Origin: Ga0077555 sp041397775 | GTDB taxonomy: Bacteria > Pseudomonadota > Alphaproteobacteria > Rhizobiales > Hyphomicrobiaceae | Reading direction: 5' to 3' | DNA length: 64,000 nucleotides | Assembly (NCBI GenBank): GCA_041397775.1 | Contig: JAWKWB010000002.1 | Span: forward strand, 248,001 to 312,000 | Shown here: positions 37,744 to 45,844 of the stretch, one piece after another | Layout of the letters: the number at the start of each line of letters is the position of its first letter | How positions within the stretch are numbered: position 1 is the stretch's first letter | Translations under genes and position numbers: made by a program | The notes under the pieces: generated by a model | The model's database searches: none | Seen by the model: only the letters and a program-made list of their open reading frames with translations | Told to the model about the DNA's origin: nothing

Positions 37744-40254
37744 ATGCAGCCCATGCGATCCGAGCCTGTCCTCCCCATCGACGACGTTCTGGCCGATATC
37801 ACGGCCGCGCTGGCCGCCGGTGGCCGTGCGATCGTCGCCGCGCCGCCCGGCGCCGGCAAGACGACGCGCATCCCCCTCGTGCTGCTCGATCAACCGTGGC
37901 TGGAGGGCAAGCGTATCCTGCTGCTGGAGCCGCGCCGCCTGGCCGCCCGCGCGGCGGCCGAACGCATGGCCTGGATCCTGGGCGAGCGCGTGGGCGAGCG
38001 CGTCGGCCTGCGGTCCCGTCTCGATACGCGCGTCTCGGCGCGAACCCGTATCGAGGTCGTGACGGAGGGCGTGTTCACGCGCCTCCTGCAAGACGATCCC
38101 ACGCTCGGAGGCGTCGGCGCCGTGCTGTTCGACGAATTCCATGAGCGCTCCCTCGATGCGGATCTGGGCCTGGCGCTGGCGCTCGATGCCCAGGACGCCC
38201 TGCGCGAGGATCTGCGCATCATCGTGATGTCGGCCACGCTCGATACGGCGGGCGTTGCAGCGCTGCTCGGCGGAGCGCCCGTGATCGCATCGCAAGGGCG
38301 CACGTTCCCCATCGAGACGCGCTATCTGGGAGCCCAGCCGCATCGGCGGCTCGAGGATCTGATGGCCGACGCGATCGGCCGGGCCGTCCGAGGCGAAACG
38401 GGATCGCTGCTCGCGTTCCTGCCGGGCGTGGCCGAAATCCGGCGCACCGCCGAGCGCGTGCGCGAACTCCTGCGCGATGCGGCGGACGTGGATGTCGTGG
38501 AACTGCACGGCAGCCTGGACCAGCGCGAGCAGGCGCGCGCCATCGCCCCGACCGCGTCCGGGCGCCGCAAGATCGTGCTGGCGACGGCGATCGCGCAGAC
38601 GTCGATCACCATCGAGGGCGTGCGCGTCGTCGTCGACAGCGGCCTGGAGCGCGTGCCGCGCTACGACGCGGAAGCAGGTGTCACGCGGCTGGTGACGGTC
38701 AGGGCGTCGCGAGCAACCGTCGACCAGCGGCGTGGTCGCGCGGGGCGCACCGAGCCCGGCATCTGCTACCGATTGTGGGACGAGCCACAGACGGCGGGGC
38801 TCATGCCCTATACGACGCCGGAAATCCTGTCGGCCGATCTGGCTGGTCTCGTGCTGGATTGTGCGGCCTGGGGCGAGGTCGATCCCGCGCGCTTGCGCTG
38901 GCTCGATCCCCCGCCCGCCGGACCGCTCGCAGCCGCGCGTTCCGAACTCGTCGCGATCGAGGCCATCGACGGGGATGGCGCGCTGACGCGAACGGGCACG
39001 GCGTTGCGTGGGCTGCCATTGCCGCCACGTCTCGCGCGCATGCTGCTCGAGGCGGCAGCGTCGGGCCAGGAGGGCGAAGCGGCCGAAATTGCGGCCGTGC
39101 TGGTGGAGCGTGGCCTGGGCGGCACGAGCGTCGATATCGACGACCGCCTCGCCCAGATGCGCCGAGATCGCTCCGAGCGGGGGCAGCGCATGCGTCGTCT
39201 GGCGGGCGAATGGGCGCGGCGTGCGTGCGAGGTCGCCGTGCCGTTGGCTGCAGGCGGTCTGTCAGCGCAGATCGAGACCCGGTCGACGGCCGCGCTGCTG
39301 GCCATCGCCTTTCCCGATCGCATCGCGCGACGGCGCGCCAACGGCGGCGAGTTCGTCCTTGCCGGCGGGCGCGGAGCAGTGCTCGATCCAGGCGAGCCCT
39401 TGGCCCAGCAACGTTACCTCGTCGTCGCGGACATGTCGGGACGTGCCGCAGCGGCGCGCATTCTAGGCGCCGCGCGTCTCGATGCCGCCGAGTTGGAAAG
39501 CATCGCGGGCCCCCGCATCGCGTCACGGGTCGAGGTGACCTTCGATACGGAAAGCGTGGCGCTGCGGGCACGTGCCGTGCGCAGGCTGGGAGCGATCGTG
39601 CTGGAGAGCGAAACGCGACCCGTGCCGCCGGGCGCGGAGAACGCTGCCAGGCTCGCCGAAGGAATTGCCGGGCTCGGTGTCGACCGGCTGCCGTGGAGTT
39701 CCGCGCAGCGCCAGTTGCGCGACCGCATCGCATTTCTCAAGGCCTGCGACGGCCCGGGCGCCGGGCAGTTGCCGGATCTTTCGGACACCGCGCTTGCCGC
39801 CACGGCGGGTGACTGGCTGGCGCCTTTCCTGGGCGAAGCGCGGCGCTTGTCGGATGTCACGGCCGATATGCTCGATCGGGCTCTGGCAAGCCTTGTGCCC
39901 TATGGGATCCGACAGCAGGTCGAGAGCGAGCTGCCCTGCCATTTCACGGCCCCGACGGGCAACCGGCATCGCATCGATTACGAAGGCGAAGGTGCGCCAA
40001 TTGTCGCAGTGCGCGTGCAGGAACTCTATGGACTGAAGGAGCATCCAGCCCTCGCCGGCGGCCGCTTGCCCCTGACGCTGCACCTGCTTTCGCCCGCCAG
40101 CCGGCCGATCCAGATCACACGTGACCTGCCTCGGTTCTGGTCCGGCTCGTGGCGCGAGGTCAAATCCGAGATGAAGGGCCGCTATCCCCGGCACGAATGG
40201 CCGGACGACCCCGCCAACGCGCTGCCTACGGCGCGGGCGAAACGGCGCACGTGA
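37744..40254 (+). CDS. hrpB: ATP-dependent helicase HrpB
   Basis: The product is 836 residues from ATG 37744, close to the usual HrpB length. DEAH-type helicase motifs appear in order: I (APPGAGKTT), Ia (LLLEPRRLAARAAAERMA), II (LFDEFHERS, DEFH for DExH), III (MSATLDT) and VI (QRRGRAGRTEPG). The C-terminal HrpB region ends with LPRFWSGSWREVKSEMKGRY. It is a cytoplasmic RNA-helicase-like protein of uncertain substrate. ATG 37753 is equally good, since homologues begin there; ATG 37645 would add 33 unrelated residues. None has a strong ribosome-binding site. The 263-base gap to the DUF1285 gene shows no other gene. Confidence 0.9.
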   Translation: MQPMRSEPVLPIDDVLADITAALAAGGRAIVAAPPGAGKTTRIPLVLLDQPWLEGKRILLLEPRRLAARAAAERMAWILGERVGERVGLRSRLDTRVSARTRIEVVTEGVFTRLLQDDPTLGGVGAVLFDEFHERSLDADLGLALALDAQDALREDLRIIVMSATLDTAGVAALLGGAPVIASQGRTFPIETRYLGAQPHRRLEDLMADAIGRAVRGETGSLLAFLPGVAEIRRTAERVRELLRDAADVDVVELHGSLDQREQARAIAPTASGRRKIVLATAIAQTSITIEGVRVVVDSGLERVPRYDAEAGVTRLVTVRASRATVDQRRGRAGRTEPGICYRLWDEPQTAGLMPYTTPEILSADLAGLVLDCAAWGEVDPARLRWLDPPPAGPLAAARSELVAIEAIDGDGALTRTGTALRGLPLPPRLARMLLEAAASGQEGEAAEIAAVLVERGLGGTSVDIDDRLAQMRRDRSERGQRMRRLAGEWARRACEVAVPLAAGGLSAQIETRSTAALLAIAFPDRIARRRANGGEFVLAGGRGAVLDPGEPLAQQRYLVVADMSGRAAAARILGAARLDAAELESIAGPRIASRVEVTFDTESVALRARAVRRLGAIVLESETRPVPPGAENAARLAEGIAGLGVDRLPWSSAQRQLRDRIAFLKACDGPGAGQLPDLSDTALAATAGDWLAPFLGEARRLSDVTADMLDRALASLVPYGIRQQVESELPCHFTAPTGNRHRIDYEGEGAPIVAVRVQELYGLKEHPALAGGRLPLTLHLLSPASRPIQITRDLPRFWSGSWREVKSEMKGRYPRHEWPDDPANALPTARAKRRT

Positions 40255-40338
40255 GTGCGAGGGGCTGGCCCACGGACGTTGACGCCTACAAACGCCAAAA
40301 GCCCCGGCGCGACCGGAGCGTTGGCATCCCCAGACGGC

Positions 40339-40360
40339 GAGCGCGCCCCCCGGCGCGCTC
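40339..40360. terminator. GC-rich hairpin between convergent genes
   Basis: Perfect nine-base arms GAGCGCGCC (40339-40347) and GGCGCGCTC (40352-40360) enclose a CCCC loop. It lies between the hrpB stop and the end of the convergent regulator gene and could end transcription from both sides. There is no T tract on either strand, so it would be an atypical terminator. Confidence 0.45.
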
Positions 40361-40365
40361 ACGTC

Positions 40366-40875
40366 CTACAGGCGATAGCGGATCTGATCCGACCAGAAGC
40401 GCTCGAGACGAACCAGGGTCTTGTTGAGAGCCTGAAAATCGTCCTGCCGCAGCTGCCCGACGGCCTCGATCGACGTCATCTGGCGCTGATAGAGGTTATG
40501 AACGACGTCGCATGCGTCCTTGCCCTTTTCGGTCAGGCTGACGCGGACGGAACGCCGATCGGTCTCTGAGCGCTTGTAGTGCAGATAGCCCATGTCGACG
40601 AGCTTCTTGAGATTGTAGGAGACGTTCGAGCCGAGATAGTAGCCGCGCGTCTTGAGTTCGCCGGCCGTCAACTCGCTCTCGCCGATATTGTAGAGAAGCA
40701 ACGCCTGCACGCTGTTGAGCTCTGCACCACCCTGGCGGTCGAACTCGTCCTTGATCACATCGAGCAGCAAGCGGTGCAACCGCTCGATCAAGCGCAATCC
40801 CTGGAGATATTCGCCACGGAAGCTTTCTTCGTGAGCGGGGGCCCGCGCCCGGCTCATATCCAACGCTACACTCAT
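40366..40875 (-). CDS. MarR/winged-helix transcriptional regulator, LdtR-like
   Basis: The 169-residue protein has a MarR-type winged helix. ELTAGELKTRGYYLGSNVSY contains the recognition helix, and SETDRRSVRVSLTEKG is the wing. The text FRGEYLQGLRLIERLHRLLL ahead of the DNA-binding domain, and the YLGSNVSYNLKKLV segment, recall LdtR of Liberibacter and its relatives in alphaproteobacteria, which control L,D-transpeptidase and stress genes. That assignment is from memory of the family, not from a search. ATG 40875 is preferred to 40905 because AGGGA lies just upstream. It is a lone gene with a 210-base AT-rich region upstream, where autoregulation may occur. Confidence 0.8.
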   Translation of the reverse strand: MSVALDMSRARAPAHEESFRGEYLQGLRLIERLHRLLLDVIKDEFDRQGGAELNSVQALLLYNIGESELTAGELKTRGYYLGSNVSYNLKKLVDMGYLHYKRSETDRRSVRVSLTEKGKDACDVVHNLYQRQMTSIEAVGQLRQDDFQALNKTLVRLERFWSDQIRYRL

Positions 40876-41086
40876 CTGTCCCTGCCTCGAACTGATAGAC
40901 ACCATCCCGGATATGTTTGTTTTTTCCGGCTTATGGTTCGAGACTACTTCGGGAAATTAAATCTTACCCTAAAAGACATGCTAAACGGCAAGTAAATATT
41001 TAGACCATAATCCCCGATATTGCATGTGGAACCCGCAAGGCCCGCACACGGTCTGGACGCGGGGGGAGGGTGCCGCTTCCGCCGGG

Positions 41087-42160
41087 TCAGGTGCGGGCCG
41101 CCTGCATCTGCTGGCGGGAGGGCAGAGGTAGCTCGGCGTCTCCCAGCGGCTCGAAGTACGCCGCGATATCCGCCTCTGGCACCGCGTCGAGCGAGGCATG
41201 CTGCCAGCGGGGCGCGCGCTCTGGATCGTCGACGGGCCCTGGCACGCCCGCCTGAAAATCCGGTGCGCCAAGGAACCGATGTGCAACCCGGTAATCCCGG
41301 ATGAGTGCACCCTGGATGTCGAGCGATTGCGCCGTGCGGATCATGCGGTCCGTGACGTGCAGTGCCAGGGGAGAGCGCCGGGCGAGCGCATCCTCGACGG
41401 ACTGCGCGAAGGCCCGGTCGTTCGCGGGAGCAGCCGCGAGCCGCGCCGCGATCTCGCGCAGTGAGGGCGCCGCGAAGTAGCGTTCGATCCGCGCGGCGTC
41501 GGCCATGAGTGGCGAGGGCCCGGGATCTTCATGGAGACCGTCGAGGACCTGGTCGACGGGCTCGGCGTCGGCGAGCAGTTCTTCGATCCGGTCGAAATGG
41601 CCGGGCCCGATGCAGTGCGTGACGAGACCGAGCGCCAGCGCGTCGGCGCGGCCGATGCTGCGGCCGGTCAGTGCGAGATAGTGGCCGATCCCGTGCGGCA
41701 TGCGGGCGGCGGCCCGTGCGACCCCACATTGGGGCAAATAGCCGATCGCCGCTTCAGGCATCGAGAAGGCATAGGAGGGCCCCGCGACGCGATGCGTATT
41801 GTAGAGCGTGATGCCGATCCCGATGCCCGTCACCGCGCCATCGACGAGCGAAACGCTGGGCTTGGAGAGGCATTCCGCCACCCAGCACAGGGTGAGATCG
41901 TCGGCGACGGCTCTTCGGGCCGCCGCGAGATCGCGCTGTGCCAGCGCGACGATCTCCTGCATGTCGCCGCCCGAACAGAAGGGACCGCCAGTCCTGGTGC
42001 GGAGGGCTACGGCATAAAGGTTCGTATCCCGCCCGAATCCGGCAAAGGCCTGCGCGATCGTGGCGCGCATCGCGATCGAGATCGCATTGCCCGTTGCCGG
42101 TCGGTTCAGGGTGATGACGGCGAGGGCGCCGCGCCGGACGATGCCGACACCTGCCTCCAT
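41087..42160 (-). CDS. Enoyl-CoA hydratase/isomerase-family protein, 3-hydroxyisobutyryl-CoA hydrolase-like
   Basis: The 357-residue length and the order of motifs fit HIBCH rather than short crotonases: VITLNRPATGNAIS, PFCSGGDMQEI (oxyanion hole), GAVTGIGIGITLYNTHRVAG and FSMPEAAIGYLPQCGVA. In HIBCH the last motif is MPE...PDVG; the Glu is here, but the Asp position reads Gln, so hydrolase activity is not assured. GAGG lies about seven bases before ATG 42160; ATG 42184 and 42202 are alternatives. It stands alone, divergent from the extensin-like gene. It could hydrolyse 3-hydroxyacyl-CoA in valine breakdown or act on another CoA ester. Confidence 0.8.
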   Translation of the reverse strand: MEAGVGIVRRGALAVITLNRPATGNAISIAMRATIAQAFAGFGRDTNLYAVALRTRTGGPFCSGGDMQEIVALAQRDLAAARRAVADDLTLCWVAECLSKPSVSLVDGAVTGIGIGITLYNTHRVAGPSYAFSMPEAAIGYLPQCGVARAAARMPHGIGHYLALTGRSIGRADALALGLVTHCIGPGHFDRIEELLADAEPVDQVLDGLHEDPGPSPLMADAARIERYFAAPSLREIAARLAAAPANDRAFAQSVEDALARRSPLALHVTDRMIRTAQSLDIQGALIRDYRVAHRFLGAPDFQAGVPGPVDDPERAPRWQHASLDAVPEADIAAYFEPLGDAELPLPSRQQMQAART

Positions 42161-42362
42161 GTTTCTGCCTCGATCTGTGTCCATACCCCAGCCTATGCCC
42201 AATCGGTGAAAGTGTTTTCAACGAAATTCCACCGGATATCCAAGAAAAAGTGAGTGAAATCGTTGTGTTGCGTGTCCTTCGCCCTGTACAGAAGGAATAT
42301 AGATCAGCCGTATGACGATCGAGTCGGGGCGAGTCCCTCGACGACCGAGACAGCAGGATTTG

Positions 42363-43496
42363 ATGGAACCACGCAAGGGCCACAAACCCGTGATTGCCCG
42401 CGCTGTGCTCCTGGCCGCAATGGCCATGGCGGCGTCGGGCGAGGGGCGGGCCACCGGACCGGCGAACCCGGCCCGGCCGACGCCGCAGTGGCCCTTGCTC
42501 GTCACCGATGTCAAAGCGCCCCTCGCGCCGGTCGCAGCCTGGACCCCCGCCGAGATCGCCGCGGCCAAGGTGGCCTGCCAAAGTGGCCTGAAGGGGCGCG
42601 ACATCGTCGCTGTCGAATTGCCCCCGCTGCGTGAAGGGCAATGCGGTTCGCCGGCGCCGCTTCAACTCATCAGTGTCGGCAAAGACCCGCAGATCACCTT
42701 CTCCGAGCCCGTGGTCGTAACGTGCGAGATGGCGGTCGCCTTCGACGACTGGGTGCGAGGCGACCTGCAGAAGACGGCGCGCCAGACGTTGGGCAGCCCG
42801 ATCGTCCGGATCGAGGTGATGAGTTCCTACTCGTGCCGCAACGCCTACGGCCGCAAGAAGACGCGACTGAGCGAGCACGGCCGTGCCAACGCCATCGACA
42901 TCCGCAGCTTCGTCACCCAGGGCGGCGACACCGTGAGTGTGCTCGACGGGTGGGGCGCGACCGCCCGCGACATCAAGGCGCGTATCGCCGCGGCCGCAAA
43001 GGCCGCAGCCAAGGCGGCCAAGGCCGCGCAGGCTGCCGAACGTGCGGCGGAGGCCAAGGCCGAGGAAATCAAGCGGCAGGCCGAGAAGGCCGAACGCGAC
43101 TTGCGAAAGGCGGGCCGCATCACCGATTTTGCCGCCGCGGCGCGGTCGGGCTTGCGTGGTGGCCAGTTCGATCTCGACATTTTCACACGCAGCGCAGGCA
43201 CCACGACGGGCAGTACAGGGGCCTCCACGGCCCCCACCACGGGCGCAACCGGGCAACCCGCACTGGGCTTCGAGCAGCCGAGCCGGCTCGGCGGTCCCAA
43301 GGCGCCGCAAGGCCGCACCGTGGAGCCACCGCTGCCGACGGCGGATAGCCCGAAACACGAACGCTTCCTGAAGACACTGCATTCCTCGGCCTGCAAGGCC
43401 TTCGCGACGATCCTTGGCCCCGAGGCCAACGAGGCCCATCGCAACCACTTCCATGTCGACATGGCCGACCGGTCGTCTGGCAGCTTCTGCGAGTAG
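42363..43496 (+). CDS. Extensin-like C-terminal domain protein with an inserted Ala/Lys coiled coil
   Basis: The 377-residue protein has an N-terminal signal-like hydrophobic segment (residues 10-27) and an extensin_C domain of LAS/M15-peptidase type. The first half contains VMSSYSCRNAYGRKKTRLSE and HGRANAIDIRSF, where His172 and Asp179 are the expected zinc ligands. The second half contains SACKAFATILGPEANEAHRN and HFHVDMA with the last His ligand. Between them, residues 202-328 are an insertion: an Ala/Lys/Glu helix (AAAAKAAAKAAKAAQAAERA ...) followed by a Thr/Gly/Pro linker. Four or more Cys may form disulfides. Probable role is periplasmic or cell-wall peptide cleavage. ATG 42363 has AGGA five bases upstream; ATG 42312 is an alternative. 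Confidence 0.82.
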   Translation: MEPRKGHKPVIARAVLLAAMAMAASGEGRATGPANPARPTPQWPLLVTDVKAPLAPVAAWTPAEIAAAKVACQSGLKGRDIVAVELPPLREGQCGSPAPLQLISVGKDPQITFSEPVVVTCEMAVAFDDWVRGDLQKTARQTLGSPIVRIEVMSSYSCRNAYGRKKTRLSEHGRANAIDIRSFVTQGGDTVSVLDGWGATARDIKARIAAAAKAAAKAAKAAQAAERAAEAKAEEIKRQAEKAERDLRKAGRITDFAAAARSGLRGGQFDLDIFTRSAGTTTGSTGASTAPTTGATGQPALGFEQPSRLGGPKAPQGRTVEPPLPTADSPKHERFLKTLHSSACKAFATILGPEANEAHRNHFHVDMADRSSGSFCE

Positions 43497-43689
43497 CACC
43501 AAGGCTGCTCGTGGCCGGATCGACCCGAATGCGCGGTGGCCTTGTGGCCCCGTCCGCGGCCGTCAATTGGCGTGTCGCCCGGCATGCTCAGGACAACGGC
43601 CTTGTTGTCGACGTCACGAACTGCAATCTTGCAGCCACTTTCGTGCCGGCACCGACCGGTCCGTGGCGGAGAGGTCCGTGGCCGCACTG

Positions 43690-44232
43690 ATGCCTCGAAT
43701 CGTGGGTGGTTTGGCTGTACTCGCCCTTGGCGGGTGCGGTGCTGCAAAGCTGTCGGAGCAACTCGGTGCGCTGCCCGAGGCCCCTCCGGCCGAGCGTATC
43801 GATCGCCCGCAATCCCCCATCGACAGCTATTCGACGATCGCGCGGGCGGCGCTGAATTGCTGGTTCGGCCCGAGCGGCAGCCTGAAGCGCAGTCATGTCT
43901 TCCATGCCGAGGCACCGCCGCCCGACAGCGGTAAGGGGGCGGAGATCGTCATCTATCAGCGCGATCCCACGGGCGGGGCACCGCGCGCGTTGCGCGCATT
44001 CCGCATCGTCATCGCGCGTTCGGGAGAGGGGTCGAGCATCCAGACCGAGAGCTATCGGATGGACGAGCGCGTGGCCGCCGACATGAAGGCCGACGTGATC
44101 CGCTGGGCGCAGGGGCAGACGGCCTGCAGCGTCGTGGGCACGGGCGGCTGGGGCGCGGCGCCTGGAGAGGCCAAGGCCGACGCGCAGATGAAGCCGGAGG
44201 CCGCGAGCAAAGCCGGTGGCAAGAAGCGCTGA
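43690..44232 (+). CDS. Putative lipoprotein of unknown function
   Basis: The 180-residue product begins MPRIVGGLAVLALGGC, a short signal with a lipobox (LALGGC), so Cys16 should be lipid-modified and the protein anchored to a membrane. The body contains YSTIARAALNCWFGPSGSLK, VIYQRDPTGGAPRALRAFRI and a final Cys in QGQTACSVVG, then a charged Lys/Ala tail. I do not recognise the family beyond a vague likeness to small alphaproteobacterial lipoproteins. GGAGAGG at 43668-43674 lies 15 bases before ATG 43690 and three before GTG 43678, so the exact start is unsure. The gap to the extensin-like gene is 193 bases. Confidence 0.65.
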   Translation: MPRIVGGLAVLALGGCGAAKLSEQLGALPEAPPAERIDRPQSPIDSYSTIARAALNCWFGPSGSLKRSHVFHAEAPPPDSGKGAEIVIYQRDPTGGAPRALRAFRIVIARSGEGSSIQTESYRMDERVAADMKADVIRWAQGQTACSVVGTGGWGAAPGEAKADAQMKPEAASKAGGKKR

Positions 44233-44326
44233 GCGCTGAGCGATCACGTGGATGGGATCGTGGCAGCCCCGGAGGCAGTGCCGGGGCGGATCCTCGCGCC
44301 CTCGGACGACATCGCCGTTGGCAGGA

Positions 44327-44605
44327 TCAGGCCCGGTAGTCCTGGATCCGCGTGGCGCGCAGGCCGGGCAGCCCGTGCTGGTCGATGGAGCGTTGCCAGG
44401 ACAGGAACTCGTCGACGGTCAGCTTGTAGCGCTCGCAGGCTTCGTCGAGGCTGAGCAGTCCACCACGCACGGCAGCAACGACCTCGGCCTTGCGGCGGAT
44501 CACCCACCGCTTCGTATCCTTGGGTGGAAGATCGGCGATCGTCAGCGGGCTCCCATCGGGGCCGATGACGTAGCGGGCTCTCACGCGAAACTGCTGGTCC
44601 ATCAT
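44327..44605 (-). CDS. sciP: SciP (DUF1153) CtrA inhibitor / cell-cycle regulator
   Basis: This 92-residue protein matches Caulobacter SciP closely: RYVIGPDGSPLTIADLPP, TKRWVIRRKAEVVAAVRGGL, LSLDEACERYKLTVDEFLSW and GLPGLRATRIQDYRA. It is a helix-turn-helix protein that binds CtrA and limits transcription of CtrA-activated genes in G1 cells. Its presence is strong evidence for an alphaproteobacterium. ATG 44605 and the adjacent ATG 44602 are equivalent. The 291-base AT-rich upstream region, shared with a divergent hydrolase gene, includes a CtrA-like half-site pair at 44660. Confidence 0.93.
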   Translation of the reverse strand: MMDQQFRVRARYVIGPDGSPLTIADLPPKDTKRWVIRRKAEVVAAVRGGLLSLDEACERYKLTVDEFLSWQRSIDQHGLPGLRATRIQDYRA

Positions 44606-44659
44606 TTTTACGCTTTACACTGTTTTGACTGCCTCGGTTCCGAACATATCCCGGCTCGA

Positions 44660-44674
44660 TTAATCGGAGCCTAA
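44660..44674 (-). promoter_or_regulatory. Candidate CtrA-binding site upstream of sciP
   Basis: TTAA at 44660-44663 and CTAA at 44671-44674 are separated by exactly seven bases, one mismatch from the CtrA box TTAA-N7-TTAA. It lies 55 bases upstream of the sciP start. CtrA control of sciP is known in Caulobacter, which makes the position plausible; a one-mismatch match in AT-rich sequence can also occur by chance. Confidence 0.35.
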
Positions 44675-44896
44675 GCAACGGCGTGAACGGTACCTTGTCG
44701 AACATGAATAAATTATCACAAGTTCTTTTACTTTCATGATATTGTGCTTGGATTGGTTAACCTGCGGATCAACTTGGGGCAGTTGCTGGTCCTTGCTTGT
44801 TCGCAGCCGCACGAATGCGTTAAAGTCGCGCGGCATCATGCCGGCCGGGCTCACGATCCCGGCTTTTCCGGTCGACGAAAAAACATCCGAGTTCTC

Positions 44897-45811
44897 ATGA
44901 GCGACATCCAGGGCGGGCCCACGTCCCGCGTCTTCTTCTCGCAACGCATGCGCCTGCACTATGTGGACTGGGGCAACGAGGGAGCGCCGCCCGTCGTCCT
45001 CGTGCACGGGGGCCGCGACCATTGCCGCAACTGGGATTGGGTGGCGCGCCGCCTGCGCCGGGATTTCCACGTCATCGCACCCGACCTGCGCGGTCACGGC
45101 GACAGCGACTGGTCGCGTAGCGCCAACTACAACATGGCCGCCTACGTCTACGATCTCGCGCAGCTCATTCACCAATTGAAGTTGAGCCCGGTTACCATCA
45201 TCGGTCACTCGCTCGGCGGCGCCATCAGCGTCCGCTACGCCGGCATTTACCCTGAGAACGTCAAGCACCTCGTGGCCATCGAGGGCCTCGGCCGCTCGCC
45301 CAAGTCGCTGGCCGAAACGGCCGCCAAGACGATGCAGGAACGCATGCGCGGCTGGATCGAGCAGCAGCGTGCGGTGTCCGCGCGCCAGTCGCGCCGCTAT
45401 CCATCGATCGAGGAGGCGACGGCGCGCATGCAGTCGGAGAACAAGCATCTGAGTGCCGAGCAGGCGCGCCACCTGACCGAGCACGGCGTCCACCAGAACG
45501 AGGACGGCACGTTCTCGTGGAAGTTCGACAACTACCTGCGCGTCCATCTGCCCTACGACATGCCGCAGGCCGAGGTCGAGACACTATGGCAGCAGATCAC
45601 GGCGCCGTCGCTGCTCGTCTACGGCAAGGAGAGCTGGGCCTCCGATCCGCGCGGCGACGGGCGCGCCAGCCACTTCCAGAACGCGACGATCGTGTCGTTG
45701 GACGGCGCCGGTCACTGGGTCCACCACGACCGGCTCGACACGTTCATGGCGCTGGTCGATCCCTTTGTTCGCGGCGCGCCCGTGCCCACCGGCCTGCAGG
45801 GCGTGACCTGA
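44897..45811 (+). CDS. Alpha/beta-fold hydrolase (epoxide hydrolase / esterase-like)
   Basis: The 304-residue protein shows PPVVLVHGGRDHCRNW (oxyanion hole HGG), HVIAPDLRGHGDSDWS, and the nucleophile elbow IIGHSLGGAIS with Ser105. The catalytic His is in GAGHWVHHD near the end. A Ser nucleophile argues for esterase, lipase or C-C hydrolase activity rather than epoxide hydrolysis, which uses Asp. The start at 44897 lacks a clear ribosome-binding site; the frame is open upstream, but the extra residues look non-coding. It is divergent from sciP and convergent with the PepSY gene. Confidence 0.82.
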   Translation: MSDIQGGPTSRVFFSQRMRLHYVDWGNEGAPPVVLVHGGRDHCRNWDWVARRLRRDFHVIAPDLRGHGDSDWSRSANYNMAAYVYDLAQLIHQLKLSPVTIIGHSLGGAISVRYAGIYPENVKHLVAIEGLGRSPKSLAETAAKTMQERMRGWIEQQRAVSARQSRRYPSIEEATARMQSENKHLSAEQARHLTEHGVHQNEDGTFSWKFDNYLRVHLPYDMPQAEVETLWQQITAPSLLVYGKESWASDPRGDGRASHFQNATIVSLDGAGHWVHHDRLDTFMALVDPFVRGAPVPTGLQGVT

Positions 45812-45844
45812 GCCGCGCCGGGCAGGTGTGGGCAGGGTGATGGT

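Noticed and set aside
40960..40980. TTAA...CTAA pair upstream of the LdtR-like gene as a CtrA box
   Set aside because: The spacing is eight bases, not the seven required by the CtrA consensus.
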